From Bradyrhizobium diazoefficiens USDA 110 (lineage in GTDB: Bacteria > Pseudomonadota > Alphaproteobacteria > Rhizobiales > Xanthobacteraceae), in contig NC_004463.1 of assembly GCF_000011365.1 (NCBI RefSeq), positions 5,814,001 through 5,878,000 on the forward strand: 64,000 bases of DNA, read 5' to 3'. Positions within the stretch are counted from its first letter, which is position 1, and the number at the start of each line of letters is the position of its first letter. Below, piece after piece: positions 62,133-64,000 of the stretch. Both the position numbers and the translations under genes were made by a program. The notes under the pieces were generated by a model. The model searched no databases. It saw only the letters and a program-made list of their open reading frames with translations, and was not told the DNA's origin.

Positions 62133-64000
62133 CTATTCCGCAGCCTGCTCGAGCGGCGCCGTGCGCGGCAGGATGATCTGGATGCGCGTGCCCCCGCCCG
62201 GCTCGGAATCGAGATCGAGCCGGCCGCCGAGCCGGTTGGTGACGATGCTGTAGACGATGTGCAGCCCGAGTCCGGTGCCGCCCTGGTCGCGCCGCGTCGT
62301 GAAGAACGGATCAAAGGCGCGGCGGCGGACGTCGAGCGACATGCCGCAGCCGTTGTCGGAGAAGATGATCTCGACATTGTCCTTGCCGGACTCGCGCACC
62401 TGGATGTCGATGATCCCCGGACGCCCGTCGGGAAAGGCGTGCGCCACCGAATTGAGAAACAGGTTGGTCAGCACCTGCCCGTACGGGCCGGGATAGCTGT
62501 TCATGGTCAGGTTGGGCTGGCAATCGACGTTGAGCGTCAGATTGTGTTTGCGCAGGCCCGGCCGCAGGCTCATCACCACCTGCTCGGTGAGGTCGCCGAG
62601 ATCGAAGCTGCGCTGGTCCGAATAGTTGCGGTCGGCCGCGACCTGCTTGAACGACTGGATCAGCTCGGCGGCGCGGTTGAGATTGGAGACCAGCTGCGAG
62701 GATGCGTCGCGGCTGGTGTTGAGGAACTCGTTGAGCGTCGAGCGGCGGAGCTCGCCGCGCTCGACCTCGGACGTGAACATCGCGGTCTTGCGCTCCAGCG
62801 CGGAGGCGACCGTCAGGCTGATGCCGACGGGATTGTTGACCTCGTGAGCGACGCCGGCGACCAGCCGTCCGAGCGCGGCGAGCTTCTCCGCCTCGATCAG
62901 CGAGGCCTGGGTCTCGCGCAGATTGCGCAGCGCGGTCTCCGCCGATTCCTTGGCTTTGCGCATCTCCTGCTCGCCGCGCTTGCGCTCGCCGATGTCGAGC
63001 GCCACCGTGACGATCCGCTCGATCTCGCCCTCGGCATCGAGCAGCGGCAGCTTGTTGACAAGCCATTGGCGCATGTTGCCGGAGGCGTCCTTGTACTCCT
63101 CCTCGTAGAAGCCGAGCCCCTTACGGAGCCTCAGCACGCGCTTGTCGTTCTCGTCAGTCTTGGCCGCGCCGTAGCGCGACATCAGGTCCGCGGTGGTGCG
63201 GCCGAGCGCATCGCCAGGCTCGATGCCGAAGATGCCGGCCATGTAGCGGTTCATCAGCACATAGCGCAGGTCGCGGTCCTTGACGTTGATGACCGCGGGC
63301 ACGGTATCGATGACCTGCTGGAGCAGGCGCCGGCCCTCGGCGATGGCGTCTTCCGCCCGCTTCTGGTCGGTGATGTCGCGCAGCGTGCCCTCGTAGCGGA
63401 TGATCTTGCCCTGCTCGTCCCGCACGCCGGTCGCACTGTCGGAAAGCCAGAGGATGTCGCCGCTGCGCTGGCGCACCTGGTACTCGAACTCGCGCACCAT
63501 GCCGTCGCGATGCATCAGCCGCTGATACTCGACGCGCGCCTCGGGGTGGACGTAGATCGTATGGGCGATGTCGTTGATGCTGTCGATGAGGTGCTGCGGG
63601 CTATCATAGCCCATCATCCGCGCCAGCGCCGGATTGGCGTTGAGGAGGTCGCCGGCCGGCGTCGTCACATAGATGCCGTCGACCGAGCCCTCGAACAGTT
63701 TCCGGTAGCTCTCTTCGGCGAGGCGCTGCTCGGTGAGCGCGCGCACCGCCGCCTCGCGCGCGGTGTCGGCTTCTTCCAGCGCGCGGCGGAACACTTCGGC
63801 GGCGCGTGCGATGTCGCCGATCTCGTTGTCGACGTCGGCGGACGGGATCGAAGTGTCTTTCTGGCCGGCCGCGAGCGCGCGAATCGATCGTGCGATCTGG
63901 GCCAGCGGACGTACCGTCCGCCGCACCACGAAGCCGGCCGCGAGGATGCCGATCAGCACGCCGATGCTGCCGAGCACGATGCTCTGCCACCGCGCCTCCG
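62133..64000 (-). CDS. PAS/HAMP sensor histidine kinase, 5' end outside window
   Basis: At least 621 residues; the frame is open to the right window edge, so the periplasmic sensor is missing. Visible are a membrane helix (GSIGVLIGILAAGFVVRR), HAMP, two PAS/PAC domains (YRKLFEGSVDGIYVTTPAGD; VIDTVPAVINVKDRDLRYV) with PAC ends YEGTLRDITDQ and VTVALDIGER, a HisKA-type box GRLVAGVAHEVNNPVG and a HATPase with DNGCGM and GGTGLGLHIVYSIV. It is membrane-bound; the partner regulator is not in the window. Confidence 0.88.
   Translation of the reverse strand, partial: EARWQSIVLGSIGVLIGILAAGFVVRRTVRPLAQIARSIRALAAGQKDTSIPSADVDNEIGDIARAAEVFRRALEEADTAREAAVRALTEQRLAEESYRKLFEGSVDGIYVTTPAGDLLNANPALARMMGYDSPQHLIDSINDIAHTIYVHPEARVEYQRLMHRDGMVREFEYQVRQRSGDILWLSDSATGVRDEQGKIIRYEGTLRDITDQKRAEDAIAEGRRLLQQVIDTVPAVINVKDRDLRYVLMNRYMAGIFGIEPGDALGRTTADLMSRYGAAKTDENDKRVLRLRKGLGFYEEEYKDASGNMRQWLVNKLPLLDAEGEIERIVTVALDIGERKRGEQEMRKAKESAETALRNLRETQASLIEAEKLAALGRLVAGVAHEVNNPVGISLTVASALERKTAMFTSEVERGELRRSTLNEFLNTSRDASSQLVSNLNRAAELIQSFKQVAADRNYSDQRSFDLGDLTEQVVMSLRPGLRKHNLTLNVDCQPNLTMNSYPGPYGQVLTNLFLNSVAHAFPDGRPGIIDIQVRESGKDNVEIIFSDNGCGMSLDVRRRAFDPFFTTRRDQGGTGLGLHIVYSIVTNRLGGRLDLDSEPGGGTRIQIILPRTAPLEQAAE

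Overview
The window is GC-rich, densely coded DNA from an alphaproteobacterium. It is most likely a Bradyrhizobium or close relative. The evidence is the gene families (Omp25/31-type porin-like barrel, FixJ-like regulators, Bug and LivK binding proteins, many IclR/GntR regulators), a near-perfect FixK-type box, and several interspersed palindromic repeats of the kind I associate with Bradyrhizobium chromosomes. Genus is an inference; no rRNA or housekeeping marker is present.

Layout. 1-10.6 kb: central metabolism and transport (PEP-mutase-family enzyme, biotin-dependent acyl-CoA carboxylase subunit, zinc-ribbon metallopeptidase, PAS hybrid kinase, EamA protein, an MFS gene that looks broken, ArsB-like permease). 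10.6-15.9 kb: a sugar-acid catabolic cluster (MFS, GntR regulator, enolase-superfamily dehydratase, gluconate 5-dehydrogenase-like SDR, idonate dehydrogenase-like enzyme) with two palindromes in the divergent promoter. 15.9-19.1 kb: a secreted protein beside a NarX/UhpB-type two-component pair. 19.1-24.7 kb: an aromatic meta-cleavage cluster (extradiol dioxygenase, IclR regulator, FAD hydroxylase, FAH-family enzyme, LivK-type binding protein). 24.8-27.7 kb: a membrane protein, a second IclR and a Bug receptor. 27.9-28.8 kb: an ArsR/AHSA1 pair with a well-formed, apparently leaderless, autoregulated promoter.

29-41 kb: serine hydrolase, outer-membrane barrel, SDR, acetyltransferase, then a cluster of four curlin-repeat proteins plus a small companion, a FixJ-like regulator, a MacAB-type ABC exporter and an orphan LuxR-type HTH protein. 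No csgG/E/F-like gene is visible, which makes this the most interesting system here. 41-54.6 kb: repeats, a phosphatase-family protein behind a candidate PHO box, a frameshifted gene, 1-Cys peroxiredoxin, chemoreceptor, photolyase (apparently a CTG start), a lysine-rich histone-like protein, several small secreted proteins, a FixK-box-preceded zinc-ribbon microprotein and an AraC regulator.

54.6-58.9 kb: a decayed integrative element bounded by an exact 48-bp duplication of the 3' part of a tRNA-Arg gene. It carries a truncated integrase, phage-type genes (minor tail protein Z-like, terminase-small-subunit-like, AlpA-like) and two small membrane proteins. 59-64 kb: small membrane/secreted proteins, a glyoxalase-fold protein, a GrlR-like protein and a PAS-rich sensor kinase cut by the window end.
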